Positions 27,001 to 36,205 of a DNA stretch of 64,000 nt are shown in pieces. A program made the position numbers and the translations under genes. Each line of letters opens with the position of its first letter. Position 1 is the first letter of the stretch. The notes under the pieces were generated by a model. It saw nothing but the letters and a program-made list of their open reading frames with translations. It did not search any database and was not told the origin of the DNA. The DNA is from Novosphingobium lentum NBRC 107847 (GTDB taxonomy: Bacteria; Pseudomonadota; Alphaproteobacteria; Sphingomonadales; Sphingomonadaceae). The stretch lies in contig NZ_BCTW01000013.1 of the NCBI RefSeq assembly GCF_001590965.1, forward strand, positions 62,001 to 126,000. Direction: 5' to 3'.

Positions 27001-27494
27001 TCGGCGACGCGGCATCGGCTGCCTGCCCGGTGGGCGGCGATCGGCCGTTGACGGCAGGCGAGCGCGGGCTGGTGCGCGGCATGTTCCACGACGCGATCCG
27101 GTGCGATGCCGTGCGGATCAAGCGCAGGCGGTTCTTTCCGCTGCAGCCTGCGCGCGTCACCATGGCGCCGATGGGGCACCTGCATTTCCACCCCGCGTCG
27201 GCCGTCTATTGCGACGACTTTGCGCTGGCCCCGGTGGCGCTGCAGGCGTTCTTCCTGCACGAGATGACGCACGTATGGCAGGCCCAGCAGCGCGGTAAGT
27301 GGTATCTGGTGCTGATGCGCCATCCGCTGTGCCGCTACGACTACAGCATCCGGCCGGGCTGGCCGCTGGCCCGCTACGGCATTGAACAGCAGGCCGAAAT
27401 CGTGCGGCATGTGCACCTGGCCCGGCACGGCGTTCCCGTACCGGGCAGTCCGGGGCGCGCCGCGCTGGAGTCGATCCTGCCGTTCGGAACCTGA
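26997..27494 (+). CDS. Vgr-related small protein with HExxH metallopeptidase motif
   Basis: 165 residues starting at GTG 26997, overlapping the copper chaperone stop. The centre carries FFLHEMTHVWQAQQRGKWY, a zinc-protease HExxH motif, and a later EQQAEIVRH that could supply the third ligand Glu. Similar short proteins are annotated as Rhs/Vgr-related in sphingomonads, but no secretion genes are nearby. No signal peptide is evident. Translational coupling to the copper chaperone suggests a linked function, but what it cleaves is unknown. Confidence 0.7.
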   Translation: MIGDAASAACPVGGDRPLTAGERGLVRGMFHDAIRCDAVRIKRRRFFPLQPARVTMAPMGHLHFHPASAVYCDDFALAPVALQAFFLHEMTHVWQAQQRGKWYLVLMRHPLCRYDYSIRPGWPLARYGIEQQAEIVRHVHLARHGVPVPGSPGRAALESILPFGT

Positions 27495-27498
27495 AAGG

Positions 27499-28068
27499 TC
27501 AGTCGGGTTTCTTGGCCACCGCGACCATCGCCGGGCGCAGCAGCCGGTCCTTGATCATGTAGCCCGCCTGCAGTTCCTGCACGATCGTGCCCGGCGCGAC
27601 ATCGGCCGACGGCACTTCGAGCATTGCCTGGTGCTGGTGCGGATCGAGCGACAGGCCCATCGCGGCGATGCGGGTGATGCCGTGTCCGGCGAACACCTTG
27701 TCGATCTCGCGCCCGGTCGCGTCGATCCCGGCGATCAGGTTCTTGAGCTTCTCGTCCTCGCGCAGTTCGGCGGGGATCGACTGGAGCGCGCGCGTCAGGT
27801 TGTCGGACACCGACAGGATGTCGCGGGCAAAGCCGGTGGCGGCGTAGGCGCGCGTGTCGGCGATGTCCTTTTCCATGCGGCGGCGCAGGTTCTGCGTCTC
27901 CGCCTTGGCATACAGCACGTCCTGCCTGGCGGTTTCCAGCTGTTCGCGCAGCTGGGCAAGCTCGCCCGCTTCCGCGTCGTCTGCGGGCGTATCGATCATG
28001 TCTTCGGGAACGCCCTTGAGTTCTGCTGCCACGTCCTGATCGTGCTGGCGCGTATCGTCATTGGTCAT
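27499..28068 (-). CDS. grpE: Nucleotide exchange factor GrpE
   Basis: 189 residues. Acidic N-terminus, long coiled coil (ELAQLREQLETARQDVLYAKAETQNLRRRMEKDI), then the beta domain with HQAMLEVPSADVAPGTIVQELQAGYMIKDRLLRPAMVAVAKK. It opens the DnaK nucleotide pocket to release ADP. Its ATG overlaps the hrcA stop (ATGA), so the pair is co-translated; start at 28068 was chosen on that basis. Confidence 0.96.
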   Translation of the reverse strand: MTNDDTRQHDQDVAAELKGVPEDMIDTPADDAEAGELAQLREQLETARQDVLYAKAETQNLRRRMEKDIADTRAYAATGFARDILSVSDNLTRALQSIPAELREDEKLKNLIAGIDATGREIDKVFAGHGITRIAAMGLSLDPHQHQAMLEVPSADVAPGTIVQELQAGYMIKDRLLRPAMVAVAKKPD

Positions 28069-29129
28069 TTGCGGGAAAATCCATCCTGTCCGATGAGTTT
28101 GCTCAGGCTCTGAGCGGTAAAGTCCACCATGGGGACGACTCGCGCATAATTCAACCGCGTCGGCCCGATCACGCCGACCACGCCGACCACTTTTCCCTCC
28201 CCGTCGCGCCATGGCGAGGCGATCACGGATGAGCCCGAAAGCGAGAACAGCCGGTTCTCGCTGCCGATGAAGATGCGCGTCGCCTCGGCCTCGCGCGCGG
28301 CGTCGAGCACCCCGGCGATGGCTTCGGCGTTTTCCAGTTCATCGAGCAGCTGGCGCACGCGCTCGATGTCGCCCAGCGCCGATTCGTCGAGCAGGTTGGC
28401 CTGCCCGCGCACCACCAGCACCGGCCGCTGCGCCGCGTCCTTGCTCCACACCGCCAGCCCGCGTTCGACCAGATCGCGGCTCGCGTTGTCGAGCGCGGTG
28501 CGCCCGCCAGAAATCTCGCGCCGCACCAGCGCCACCGCATCGACCAGCGTGCGGCCCGCCAGCCGGCTGCTGAGATAGTTGCCCGCCTCCTCCAGCGCCG
28601 AGGACGTGACGCCGGGCGGCAAGTCGATCACCCGGTTCTCGATTCCGCCGTCCTCGCCCACCAGCACCGCCAGCGCGCGCGACTGGCCCAGCGGCACGAA
28701 CGTCAGCTGCGCGAGGCGTGGTTCGGCACGCGGCACCATCACCACCCCGGCGCCGGCGGACAGTTCGGACAAAGCCGCGCTGGCCGCCGCGAACGCTGCC
28801 TCGATCGATCCGCCCTTGACCAGCCCGCGCTCGATCTGGAGACGCTCGGCCGCCGTGGGTTCGGCCACTTGCATGATCCCGTCGACGAACAATCGCAGCC
28901 CGACGTCGGTTGGCAGCCGCCCGGCGCTGGTATGCGGCGCGGCCAGCAACCCGGCGTCCTGCAATTCCTGCAGCACCGAACGGATCGACGCCGACGACAG
29001 GTTGACCCCGCCGGTGCCCGCCAGCGTCTTCGATCCCACCGGCAACCCGTTGGCGATGAAGCCTTCCACCACCAGCCGGAAGATGTCCCGCGCGCGATTG
29101 GAAAGTTCTGAGACGGGCGGTGCAGACAT
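28065..29129 (-). CDS. hrcA: Heat-inducible transcription repressor HrcA
   Basis: 354 residues. An N-terminal winged helix (SNRARDIFRLVVEGFIANGLPVGSKTLA...SIRSVLQELQDAGLL) is followed by a GAF-like dimerisation domain ending VGVIGPTRLNYARVVPMVDFTAQSL. HrcA normally represses groESL and related operons by binding CIRCE and needs GroEL to stay active. No CIRCE inverted repeat was seen near hrcA or dnaK here, so its targets are probably outside the window. Divergent from rph, a conserved alphaproteobacterial arrangement. Confidence 0.95.
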   Translation of the reverse strand: MSAPPVSELSNRARDIFRLVVEGFIANGLPVGSKTLAGTGGVNLSSASIRSVLQELQDAGLLAAPHTSAGRLPTDVGLRLFVDGIMQVAEPTAAERLQIERGLVKGGSIEAAFAAASAALSELSAGAGVVMVPRAEPRLAQLTFVPLGQSRALAVLVGEDGGIENRVIDLPPGVTSSALEEAGNYLSSRLAGRTLVDAVALVRREISGGRTALDNASRDLVERGLAVWSKDAAQRPVLVVRGQANLLDESALGDIERVRQLLDELENAEAIAGVLDAAREAEATRIFIGSENRLFSLSGSSVIASPWRDGEGKVVGVVGVIGPTRLNYARVVPMVDFTAQSLSKLIGQDGFSRK

Positions 29130-29207
29130 GCCCCCTTGTAGAGCCTGCTCTTGCGGCCTCAAGGACATTGCGCCTAACGCGGGCTCAAACCACCAAAGGG
29201 AATACAC

Positions 29208-29924
29208 ATGCGACCTTCCGGCCGTGCGCCAGACGAAATGCGCAGCATTTCGATCGAGACCAACTTCACCAAACACGCCGAGGGCTCGTGCCTGATCGGG
29301 TTCGGCGATACCAAGGTGCTGGTCACCGCCAGCGTCGAAGACCGCATCCCGCCGTGGATGCGCGGCAAGGGCGAAGGCTGGGTGACAGCCGAATACTCGA
29401 TGCTGCCCCGCGCCACGCATACGCGCGGGTCGCGCGAAGCGGCCAAGGGCAAGCAATCGGGCCGCACGCAGGAAATCCAGCGGCTGATCGGGCGTTCGTT
29501 GCGCGCGGTGACCGACATGAAGAAGCTGGGCGAACGCCAGATCACGCTCGATTGCGATGTGATCCAGGCCGACGGCGGCACGCGCACCGCGGCGATTTCG
29601 GGCGCGTGGGTCGCGCTACGGCTGGCCGTGCAGAAGCTGCTCGATTCGGGCGCGATCACGCAGGATCCGCTGACCGAGAAAGTCGCGGCGATCTCGTGCG
29701 GGATCGTCGGCGGCGTGCCGGTGCTCGATCTCGACTATATCGAGGATTCGGGCGCCGATGCCGATGCCAATTTCGTGCTGATCGAAGGCGGCAAGATCGC
29801 CGAAGTCCAGGCCACGGCCGAAGGCGCGACGTATGACGAGGAAGGCCTGCTGCGCCTGCTGCGCCTGGCGCGGATGGGCACCGGCATGATCTTCGAGGCG
29901 CAGGAACGCGCGGTTCGCGGATGA
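29208..29924 (+). CDS. rph: Ribonuclease PH
   Basis: 238 residues, the usual length. It is a phosphate-dependent 3' exonuclease that trims tRNA precursors. Landmarks: [73 protein letters not shown]. It opens an operon rph-rdgB-hemW-xerC whose genes overlap or nearly touch. Confidence 0.97.
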   Translation: MRPSGRAPDEMRSISIETNFTKHAEGSCLIGFGDTKVLVTASVEDRIPPWMRGKGEGWVTAEYSMLPRATHTRGSREAAKGKQSGRTQEIQRLIGRSLRAVTDMKKLGERQITLDCDVIQADGGTRTAAISGAWVALRLAVQKLLDSGAITQDPLTEKVAAISCGIVGGVPVLDLDYIEDSGADADANFVLIEGGKIAEVQATAEGATYDEEGLLRLLRLARMGTGMIFEAQERAVRG

Positions 29925-30547
29925 GGCATTTGGGCGCAGATACGCTGGTCATCGCCACGCACAACGCGGGCAAGCTGCGCGAAATCCAGGCGCTGCTTGC
30001 CCCATATGGCGTGAACTGCATCTCCGCCGGATCGCTCGGCCTGCCCGAACCTGCCGAGACCGGGACCACATTCGTCGCCAACGCGCTGATCAAGGCGCGC
30101 GCGGCGGCGGAAGCGGCGCAACTGCCCGCGCTGGCTGATGACAGCGGGCTGTGCGTGACCGCGTTGGGCGGAGCGCCCGGCGTCTACACCGCCGACTGGG
30201 CCGAGGCCGATGTGTTCGAAGGCGGGCCGAAGCGCGACTGGTACATGGCGATGGGCAAAGTCGAGGGCAAGCTGGTCGAACTTGCCCCCGCCACCCCGCG
30301 CGACTGCTGGTTCGCCTGCGTGCTGGCGATCGCCTGGCCCGATGGCGAACAGGCGGTCTATGAAGGCCGCGCCGACGGCAGCCTGACCTGGCCACCGCGC
30401 GGGACGCTGGGCTTCGGCTACGATCCGGTGTTCGTGCCGGCGGGCGATACGCGCACGTTCGCCGAACTCGACCCGGCCGAAAAGCACGCGATCAGCCACC
30501 GCGCCGATGCGTTCGCCAAGCTGGTCGCCGAGCAGTTCGGCGGGTAA
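29921..30547 (+). CDS. rdgB: Non-canonical purine NTP pyrophosphatase (RdgB/HAM1)
   Basis: 208 residues. It hydrolyses dITP, ITP and XTP to monophosphates, keeping deaminated purines out of nucleic acids. Motifs: [18 protein letters not shown], the metal site [38 protein letters not shown] and [12 protein letters not shown]. The start overlaps the rph stop by four bases (ATGA). Confidence 0.96.
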   Translation: MRHLGADTLVIATHNAGKLREIQALLAPYGVNCISAGSLGLPEPAETGTTFVANALIKARAAAEAAQLPALADDSGLCVTALGGAPGVYTADWAEADVFEGGPKRDWYMAMGKVEGKLVELAPATPRDCWFACVLAIAWPDGEQAVYEGRADGSLTWPPRGTLGFGYDPVFVPAGDTRTFAELDPAEKHAISHRADAFAKLVAEQFGG

Positions 30548-30556
30548 ATCCGCGCA

Positions 30557-31711
30557 ATGGGCCTTGCACTCTACATCCACTGGCCGTTCTGCCTGGCGAA
30601 ATGCCCGTACTGCGACTTCAACAGCCATGTCCGCGCCAGCGTCGATGTGCCCGATTGGCGGGCGGCGCTGTTCGCCGACATGGCGCATGAGGCCAAGGCC
30701 ACCGGAAACCGCGAGCTGACCTCGATCTTCTTCGGCGGCGGCACGCCCTCGCTGATGCCGCCGGCGCTGGTTGCCGCGCTGATCGATCAGGCCGCGCGCC
30801 ACTGGCAGTTCGCGCCCGACATCGAGATCACGCTGGAGGCCAATCCCTCGTCGGTCGAGGCTGCGAATTTCGCCGCGCTGGCGGGCGCGGGCATCAATCG
30901 CGTGTCGCTGGGCCTGCAGGCACTCGACGATGCGACGCTCAAGTTCCTCGGTCGGCTGCACGATGCGCGCGAAGGGCTGGCCGCGCTCGACGTGGCGCAG
31001 CGCCACTTCGCGCGGGTGAGCTTCGACCTGATCTATGCCCGGCCCGGGCAGACGCCGGAGCAATGGGAAACCGAATTATACCAGGCCCTTGCGCTCGGCA
31101 CCGGGCACGTTTCGCTATACCAGTTGACGATCGAGGCGGGCACGAAGTTCGCCACCATGGTGCGCGAACACGCGTTCGAGCCGCTGCCCGACGATCCGGC
31201 GGGCGACCTGTTCGCGCTGACCCGCGAGATCACGGCGGCGGCGGGCATTCCGGCCTATGAAATCAGCAACCACGCCCGACCGGGCGAGGAAAGCCGCCAT
31301 AACCTGACCTATTGGCGTTACGGCGATTATGTCGGCATCGGCCCCGGCGCGCATGGGCGGCGTGGCGGTGTGGCGACCGAGCGGCACAAGAAGCCCGAGA
31401 ACTTTCTGCGCGCGGTTGCAGAGGCAGGCCACGGCATCGCCACGCAGCGCGCGCTGGGCGACAAGGAGCAGGCGGCAGAGGCGGTCCTGATGGGCCTGCG
31501 ACTTGCCGAGGGGCTCGATCCCGAGGCGCTGGCCCACCGCTTCGGCCTCACCGCCGCCGATCTGATCCGGCCCGACAAGCGCAAATTTTACGCCGATCTG
31601 GGCTTCCTGACCGACACGGACCGACACCTGACCGTCACCGAGGCCGGCATGCCGCTGCTCGACGCGCTGCTGGCCGAACTCGTGCCGGCTGCGCTCGTCA
31701 CGTCTTCATGA
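30557..31711 (+). CDS. hemW: Radical SAM heme chaperone HemW
   Basis: 384 residues. The iron-sulfur motif CxxxCxxC is at Cys12, Cys16 and Cys19 (FCLAKCPYCDF), followed by FFGGGTPSLM and the HemW-specific C-terminal domain (YEISNHARPGEESRHNLTYW). HemW binds heme and delivers it to respiratory proteins; it was formerly misannotated as coproporphyrinogen oxidase. Third gene of the operon; its stop overlaps the xerC start (ATGA). Confidence 0.94.
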   Translation: MGLALYIHWPFCLAKCPYCDFNSHVRASVDVPDWRAALFADMAHEAKATGNRELTSIFFGGGTPSLMPPALVAALIDQAARHWQFAPDIEITLEANPSSVEAANFAALAGAGINRVSLGLQALDDATLKFLGRLHDAREGLAALDVAQRHFARVSFDLIYARPGQTPEQWETELYQALALGTGHVSLYQLTIEAGTKFATMVREHAFEPLPDDPAGDLFALTREITAAAGIPAYEISNHARPGEESRHNLTYWRYGDYVGIGPGAHGRRGGVATERHKKPENFLRAVAEAGHGIATQRALGDKEQAAEAVLMGLRLAEGLDPEALAHRFGLTAADLIRPDKRKFYADLGFLTDTDRHLTVTEAGMPLLDALLAELVPAALVTSS

Positions 31712-32604
31712 GCCGCGCCGATCTGCTCGAAGCCTGGCACGATCACCTTGCGCTCGCCCGCCGCCGTTCCCCGCACACCGTGCGCGCCTACGGGGCGACG
31801 GCGGCGCGGTTGCTGTCCACCCTGCCCGGCGATCCTGACTGGACCGCGATCGCGACGCTCGACGCGGCGACGTTGCGCAACCTGCTGGCCCAGCGCCGCG
31901 CCGACGGGATCGGCAATGTCTCGGCGGCGCGCGAGCTTTCGGCGCTGAAAGCGTTCATCGCGTTTGCCGGGACGCAGGCCGGGCTCGCGCAGGCACCGCA
32001 GCCCCGGCTGCGTGGACCGCGCATCAAGAAGGGCCTGCCCCGCCCGATCACGCCCGACGAAGTGGTCAATCTTGCCGAAGCGGTGGCCGACGATGCCGCC
32101 GAGGAATGGATCGCGGCGCGCGACCGGGCGGTGCTGCTGCTGCTGTATGGCGCGGGGCTGCGTATTGCCGAGGCGCTGTCGCTGACCGGCGCGATGCTGC
32201 CGCTGGGCGAGGTGATGACGATCACCGGCAAGGGCGGCCGCCAGCGGGTGGTGCCGATCCTGCCGATCGTGCGCGAGGCGGTGGCGGATTATCTCGCCAA
32301 GTCGCCGTGGCCGGTCGTGCGCGACCAGCCGGTGTTTCGGGGGGCCAAGGGCGGCCCGCTGGCGCAGGGCATGGTGCAGAAGGCGGTCGCGCGCGCGCGG
32401 ATCGTGCTGGGCCTGCCCGCCACCGCCACGCCGCACGCGCTGCGCCACAGCTTCGCCACGCATTTGCTGGGCGCGGGTGCGGATTTGCGGAGCCTGCAGG
32501 AACTGCTCGGCCACGCCAGCCTGAGTTCCACGCAGATCTATACCAAGGTCGATGCGGCGACGCTGCTCGATGTTTACCGCAACGCCCATCCGCGCGAGCG
32601 GTAG
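31708..32604 (+). CDS. xerC: Tyrosine recombinase XerC
   Basis: 298 residues. SAM-like N-terminal core-binding domain (1-100) followed by the catalytic domain with Arg in GAGLRIAEAL, Lys in ITGKGGRQR, HALRHSFATHLL, LGHASLSSTQIYTKV with the nucleophilic Tyr. It resolves chromosome dimers at dif with XerD. Operon position after hemW and a housekeeping-type sequence favour XerC over a phage integrase. Confidence 0.9.
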   Translation: MSRADLLEAWHDHLALARRRSPHTVRAYGATAARLLSTLPGDPDWTAIATLDAATLRNLLAQRRADGIGNVSAARELSALKAFIAFAGTQAGLAQAPQPRLRGPRIKKGLPRPITPDEVVNLAEAVADDAAEEWIAARDRAVLLLLYGAGLRIAEALSLTGAMLPLGEVMTITGKGGRQRVVPILPIVREAVADYLAKSPWPVVRDQPVFRGAKGGPLAQGMVQKAVARARIVLGLPATATPHALRHSFATHLLGAGADLRSLQELLGHASLSSTQIYTKVDAATLLDVYRNAHPRER

Positions 32605-32619
32605 AGCCCGTTCCGACTG

Positions 32620-32701
32620 ACGTCGTCCCCGACTTGATCCGGGACCGTTGGCGAACAAGCGCGTGTCCGCCTGCGATCCCGGGTCAAGCCCGGGACGACG
32701 T
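32620..32701. repeat. REP-like inverted repeat, family B
   Basis: Arms 32620-32647 and 32674-32701 are imperfectly complementary and contain CGACTTGATCCGGGA and its near-complement TCCCGGGTCAAGCCCGGG. Second copy of the element at 12272-12363. It lies between the convergent xerC and kinase genes. Confidence 0.8.
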
Positions 32702-32709
32702 GAACATCG

Positions 32710-34107
32710 TCACTTCACCGCTGGTGCCGCGCGCGGCAGGCGCAGTCTGGACAGCAGCCCGCCCAGATCCTCGCTTTCGCCCAGTTCGATCGATCCGCCA
32801 TAGATTTCGGCCACGTCGCGCACGATCGCCAGCCCCAGCCCGGTGCCCGGCTTGCCGGTATCGAGCCTTGCGCCCCGCGCGAAAATCTTCTCGCGCGCGT
32901 CCTCGGGAATGCCGCAGCCGTCGTCCTCGACCCAGATCTCGCAGGCGGTGGGATCCTTGGGCAGCGCGTCGATCGTGACGAACACGCTGCCACCGCCGTA
33001 CTTGGCCGCATTCTCGATCAGGTTGCCGAGGATTTCGTCGAGGTCCTGCCGCTCGATCGCCACCAGCGCGTGGCGATTGCCGTCCATGTCCAGCCGCACG
33101 TGCGGGTAGAGCCGCGTCACAGCGCGCTCGACCGCCTCGGCGCTGTCCCAGATCGCGGCGCGCGACAGGCCGACCGCGCGGCGGCCCACGGCGCGCGCGC
33201 GCGCGAGGTGGTGATCGACCTGCCGCCGCATCACCGCCGCCTCGCGGATCACGGTGTCGGCCAGATCGGGCGCCTGCGCGGTGGCCGCGTTCATCACCAC
33301 GGTCAGCGGAGTCTTGAGCGCGTGGGCAAGATTGCCGGCATGGGTGCGCGCTTCTTCCGCCTGCCGTTCGGAGTGTTCGAGCAGCGCGTTCAGTTCCTGC
33401 ACCAGCGGCTGCACTTCCAGCGGCAGCGGCTCGGTCACCCGGCTCGCCCCGCCGCCGCGCATCGCCGCAATCGCGCGGCGCACGCGGCGCAGGGGGCCGA
33501 GGCCGTAATAGGTCTGCAGCGCCGCCATCAGGAACAGCCCGAGCCCCAGCACGAGGAAGCTCCAGATCAGGATCGAGCGGATCCGCCGGATCTGGCCGTT
33601 GAGCTCACCCCGGCTGGCGGCGACGGTGAAGCGCCATTGCGTGGCGCTGCTGGGCAGGATGACCGACCGTTCCATCATCCGCAGCGGCTCGTCCTCGAAC
33701 TGCTTGCTGTCGTAGACGTGCGGCTGGCTGTCGAAGTGGCTGGGTTCGATCTTGAGGCTGCGGTCCCACAGCGAGCGCGAGGGGAAATCGTCATGCCCCT
33801 TGCCGCTGATCTGCCAGTACAACCCGCTGTTGGGTTCCAGGAAGCGCTGGTCGCCCAGAGGGCGGTTGAAGAACACTTCGCCATCGGGGCCGATCTCGGC
33901 CGATGCGACCATCGCGGTGAGCATGTAGCCCAGCTGATCGTCGAAATTGCGCGTGACGAGGCCGGTCAGCGTGCGATCGAGCGCCAGCCCCCCGCCCAGC
34001 AGCAACACCGAAACCCACGCAAACGCGATGAGCAGCATGCGTCGCGACAGCGATCCCGTGTGCCGCGCGGGCACTACGGTTGCAAAGGATTCATCCTCGC
34101 CGGGCAT
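32710..34107 (-). CDS. PhoQ-type sensor histidine kinase
   Basis: 465 residues. TM helix about 22-46, periplasmic sensor about 47-175, second TM about 180-200, HAMP, then kinase core: H-box AGNLAHALKTPLTVVMNAA, N-box EILGNLIENAAKYGG, G-boxes DDGCGIPEDARE and GTGLGLAIVRDVA. The AHALKTPL form of the box is typical of PhoQ-like kinases. It should phosphorylate the regulator encoded 60 bases upstream. The ligand is unknown. Confidence 0.88.
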   Translation of the reverse strand: MPGEDESFATVVPARHTGSLSRRMLLIAFAWVSVLLLGGGLALDRTLTGLVTRNFDDQLGYMLTAMVASAEIGPDGEVFFNRPLGDQRFLEPNSGLYWQISGKGHDDFPSRSLWDRSLKIEPSHFDSQPHVYDSKQFEDEPLRMMERSVILPSSATQWRFTVAASRGELNGQIRRIRSILIWSFLVLGLGLFLMAALQTYYGLGPLRRVRRAIAAMRGGGASRVTEPLPLEVQPLVQELNALLEHSERQAEEARTHAGNLAHALKTPLTVVMNAATAQAPDLADTVIREAAVMRRQVDHHLARARAVGRRAVGLSRAAIWDSAEAVERAVTRLYPHVRLDMDGNRHALVAIERQDLDEILGNLIENAAKYGGGSVFVTIDALPKDPTACEIWVEDDGCGIPEDAREKIFARGARLDTGKPGTGLGLAIVRDVAEIYGGSIELGESEDLGGLLSRLRLPRAAPAVK

Positions 34108-34167
34108 GGCAACCCTCGTTGCCCCTCACCCCTTGGGCGACAGGCTCATGAATGGCGGTGCCCGGGA

Positions 34168-34845
34168 TCAGCCCCGCCCCGGCTCGGCCGGATCGTCGAG
34201 GCTGTAGCCCAGACCGCGGATGGTGGTGATCACGTCGGCGCCCAGCTTCTTGCGGATGCGGGTGACGAACACTTCAATGGTGTTGGAATCGCGATCGAAA
34301 TCCTGATCGTAGATATGTTCGATCAGCTCGGTGCGGCTCACCACCTTGCCCTTGTGGTGGAGCAGGTAGGACAGCAGCTTGTATTCCTGCGCGGTCAGCT
34401 TGACCGGTTCGCCGTCGAGCGTGACGCGGCCCGAACGCGTATCCAGCCGCACGTCGCCGGCGGTCAGTTCGGACGAGGAATTGCCCGAAGCGCGGCGGAT
34501 CAACGCGCGCAGGCGGGCGATCAGCTCCTCGGTCTGGAACGGCTTGGCGAGGTAATCGTCGGCACCGGCATCGAGGCCGGCGACCTTGTCGGACCAGCTG
34601 TCACGCGCGGTCAGCACCAGCACCGGAAACTGGCGGCCTTCCTTGCGCCACATGCCGAGCACGGTGAGCCCGTCGATCTCGGGCAGGCCGAGGTCGAGGA
34701 TGACGGCGTCGTATTCCTCGGTGCTGCCCAGGAAATGGCCGTCTTCGCCATCGGTGGACAAGTCCACCGCATAGCCGGTCTGTTCCAGCGTGGTCTTGAG
34801 CTGCTTGCCGAGGGTTGGTTCGTCCTCGACGATCAGGATGCGCAT
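34168..34845 (-). CDS. OmpR/PhoP-family response regulator
   Basis: 225 residues. Receiver with acidic pair EDE, phospho-acceptor in AVILDLGLPEIDG and Lys in LAKPF, then a winged-helix DNA-binding domain (LTAQEYKLLSYLLHHKGKVVSRTELIEHIY...VTRIRKKLG). It is followed by its kinase and preceded by a PepSY protein gene, a common arrangement for envelope or cation-responsive systems. Confidence 0.92.
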   Translation of the reverse strand: MRILIVEDEPTLGKQLKTTLEQTGYAVDLSTDGEDGHFLGSTEEYDAVILDLGLPEIDGLTVLGMWRKEGRQFPVLVLTARDSWSDKVAGLDAGADDYLAKPFQTEELIARLRALIRRASGNSSSELTAGDVRLDTRSGRVTLDGEPVKLTAQEYKLLSYLLHHKGKVVSRTELIEHIYDQDFDRDSNTIEVFVTRIRKKLGADVITTIRGLGYSLDDPAEPGRG

Positions 34846-34968
34846 CCGGCTGTCCCCTGCTGGCCACGCGAACGGCGTGGCCCTGTTGTAAATGTTGGTT
34901 GGGTTGTGGTTGCAAGATGGTGGCTTGCGGCCAGCCGGTCAAGCAACCGCCGGTGCCGACGGCGCACC

Positions 34969-35277
34969 CTAATGCGATTCACCCATGATCTGGCCGCTGC
35001 GCGCATCGACATCGACGAACACCACGCGCCCGTCGCGGATGAATTTCAGCCGGTAGGCCATCGCCGTCGCATCGTATTCCGGCCCCAGGTACTGCATCCC
35101 TGGCTTGGTCGGCAGCACGCGCCGTTCGATGTCGCGCAGCGAATGGACGTTGCCGGCGGCGATCTCGCGGCGAATCTGGCCTTGCTCGTCACGGCGCGGC
35201 TCTGCCTGCGAAACGGCCGAAACCGAAACCAGGCAGAGCGCGAGGAGCGGGGCGAAGGGGATGGCGGGCCGTTTCAT
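34969..35277 (-). CDS. Periplasmic PepSY-domain protein
   Basis: 102 residues with a clear signal peptide (APLLALCLVSVSAVSQA) and one PepSY-like fold: Arg/Glu-rich helix then strands ending VVFVDVDARSGQIMGESH. Such proteins often sit next to PhoP/PhoQ-type systems and may modulate the sensor or a protease. Same strand and 123 bases upstream of the response regulator gene. Confidence 0.8.
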   Translation of the reverse strand: MKRPAIPFAPLLALCLVSVSAVSQAEPRRDEQGQIRREIAAGNVHSLRDIERRVLPTKPGMQYLGPEYDATAMAYRLKFIRDGRVVFVDVDARSGQIMGESH

Positions 35278-35368
35278 GATGCCCGAATGCCTAGTTCCTG
35301 CGGATTGAACAAGGTGTGAATGTTGTCGCAGGCGAGCGTTCAGGCGTATTACAGCTTCAACGCCGGTT

Positions 35369-36079
35369 CTATTTCACCAGTTCGTATTTGACGGTCACCG
35401 ACACCGCCGTACCGACGCGGCCCGGTTCGACCGGCGTGCTCGGCGCCTTGGCCTGCGCCATCACTGCGTTGCGCATGAACGGCACCGGCCCGCGTTCGCT
35501 GGTGGCTTCCTCGATCGACAGCAGCCGCAGCCCATTGAACCCGGCCAGCTTGGCATATTCGTTGGCGCGCGCCTGCGCCTGCTCGAACGCGGCCTTGCGT
35601 GCCACGGCGCGGACCGGCTTGTCGTCGTCGATGCTGAAGCTGGGGCCGCTGATGTCGTTGGCGCCTGCCGCCACCAGCGCGTCGAGCGTCTGGCCAACCT
35701 TGGCGGTGTTGCGCAGGATCACGCTGACCTGGTTGGCCGCGTCATAGCCGAGGAAGGCGGGCGGCGCGCCGTTGTTGTACTGGTATTGCGCGTTGAGCGA
35801 GATGCCGTTGGTCTGGATGTCGGCGCGCGGGATGCCCAGCGCGCGCAAACGGGCGATGACCTTGTCCATAGCGGCGGCGTTCTGCTGCATCGCCGCGACA
35901 GCCGTGGGCGCGCGTGTGGTCACGCCGGCGCCGATGGTGGCGATATCGGGATCGGACTGGACAGTCTCGGTAGCCGAAATCTCGACTACCGGGCCTTGCG
36001 AGGCCACCTGCACCTCTGCGGCGAACGCGGGTGTGCTGAGGCCGGCGAGCGCGGCGATGGCAAGGCTGGAACGAAGCAT
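35369..36079 (-). CDS. SIMPL-domain periplasmic protein
   Basis: 236 residues. Signal peptide ending TPAFAAE, then the SIMPL/DUF541 domain: VVEISATETVQSDPDIATIGAGVTTRAPTAVAAM near the start, GISLNAQYQY and the C-terminal strand GTAVSVTVKYELVK. Members form rings and are linked to oxidative stress tolerance, but the biochemical role is not settled. ATG 36079 chosen to place the signal peptide at the N-terminus. Confidence 0.88.
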   Translation of the reverse strand: MLRSSLAIAALAGLSTPAFAAEVQVASQGPVVEISATETVQSDPDIATIGAGVTTRAPTAVAAMQQNAAAMDKVIARLRALGIPRADIQTNGISLNAQYQYNNGAPPAFLGYDAANQVSVILRNTAKVGQTLDALVAAGANDISGPSFSIDDDKPVRAVARKAAFEQAQARANEYAKLAGFNGLRLLSIEEATSERGPVPFMRNAVMAQAKAPSTPVEPGRVGTAVSVTVKYELVK

Positions 36080-36205
36080 GTGAAGATCCCCTTCGGTTGA
36101 TGCGGCGACGGATCGCCGCAACGGCATGACGCGCGGCTGAACGGACCGTTCCCGCGCACGCACTGCACTAGACCTTGCGGCGATGCCCCGCTAAGCGCGC
36201 CCCAT

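Noticed and set aside
29130-29207. CIRCE or heat-shock promoter before hrcA
   Set aside because: No GTTAGCACTC-type inverted repeat is present, and CTTG-containing candidates have poor spacing to a -10.
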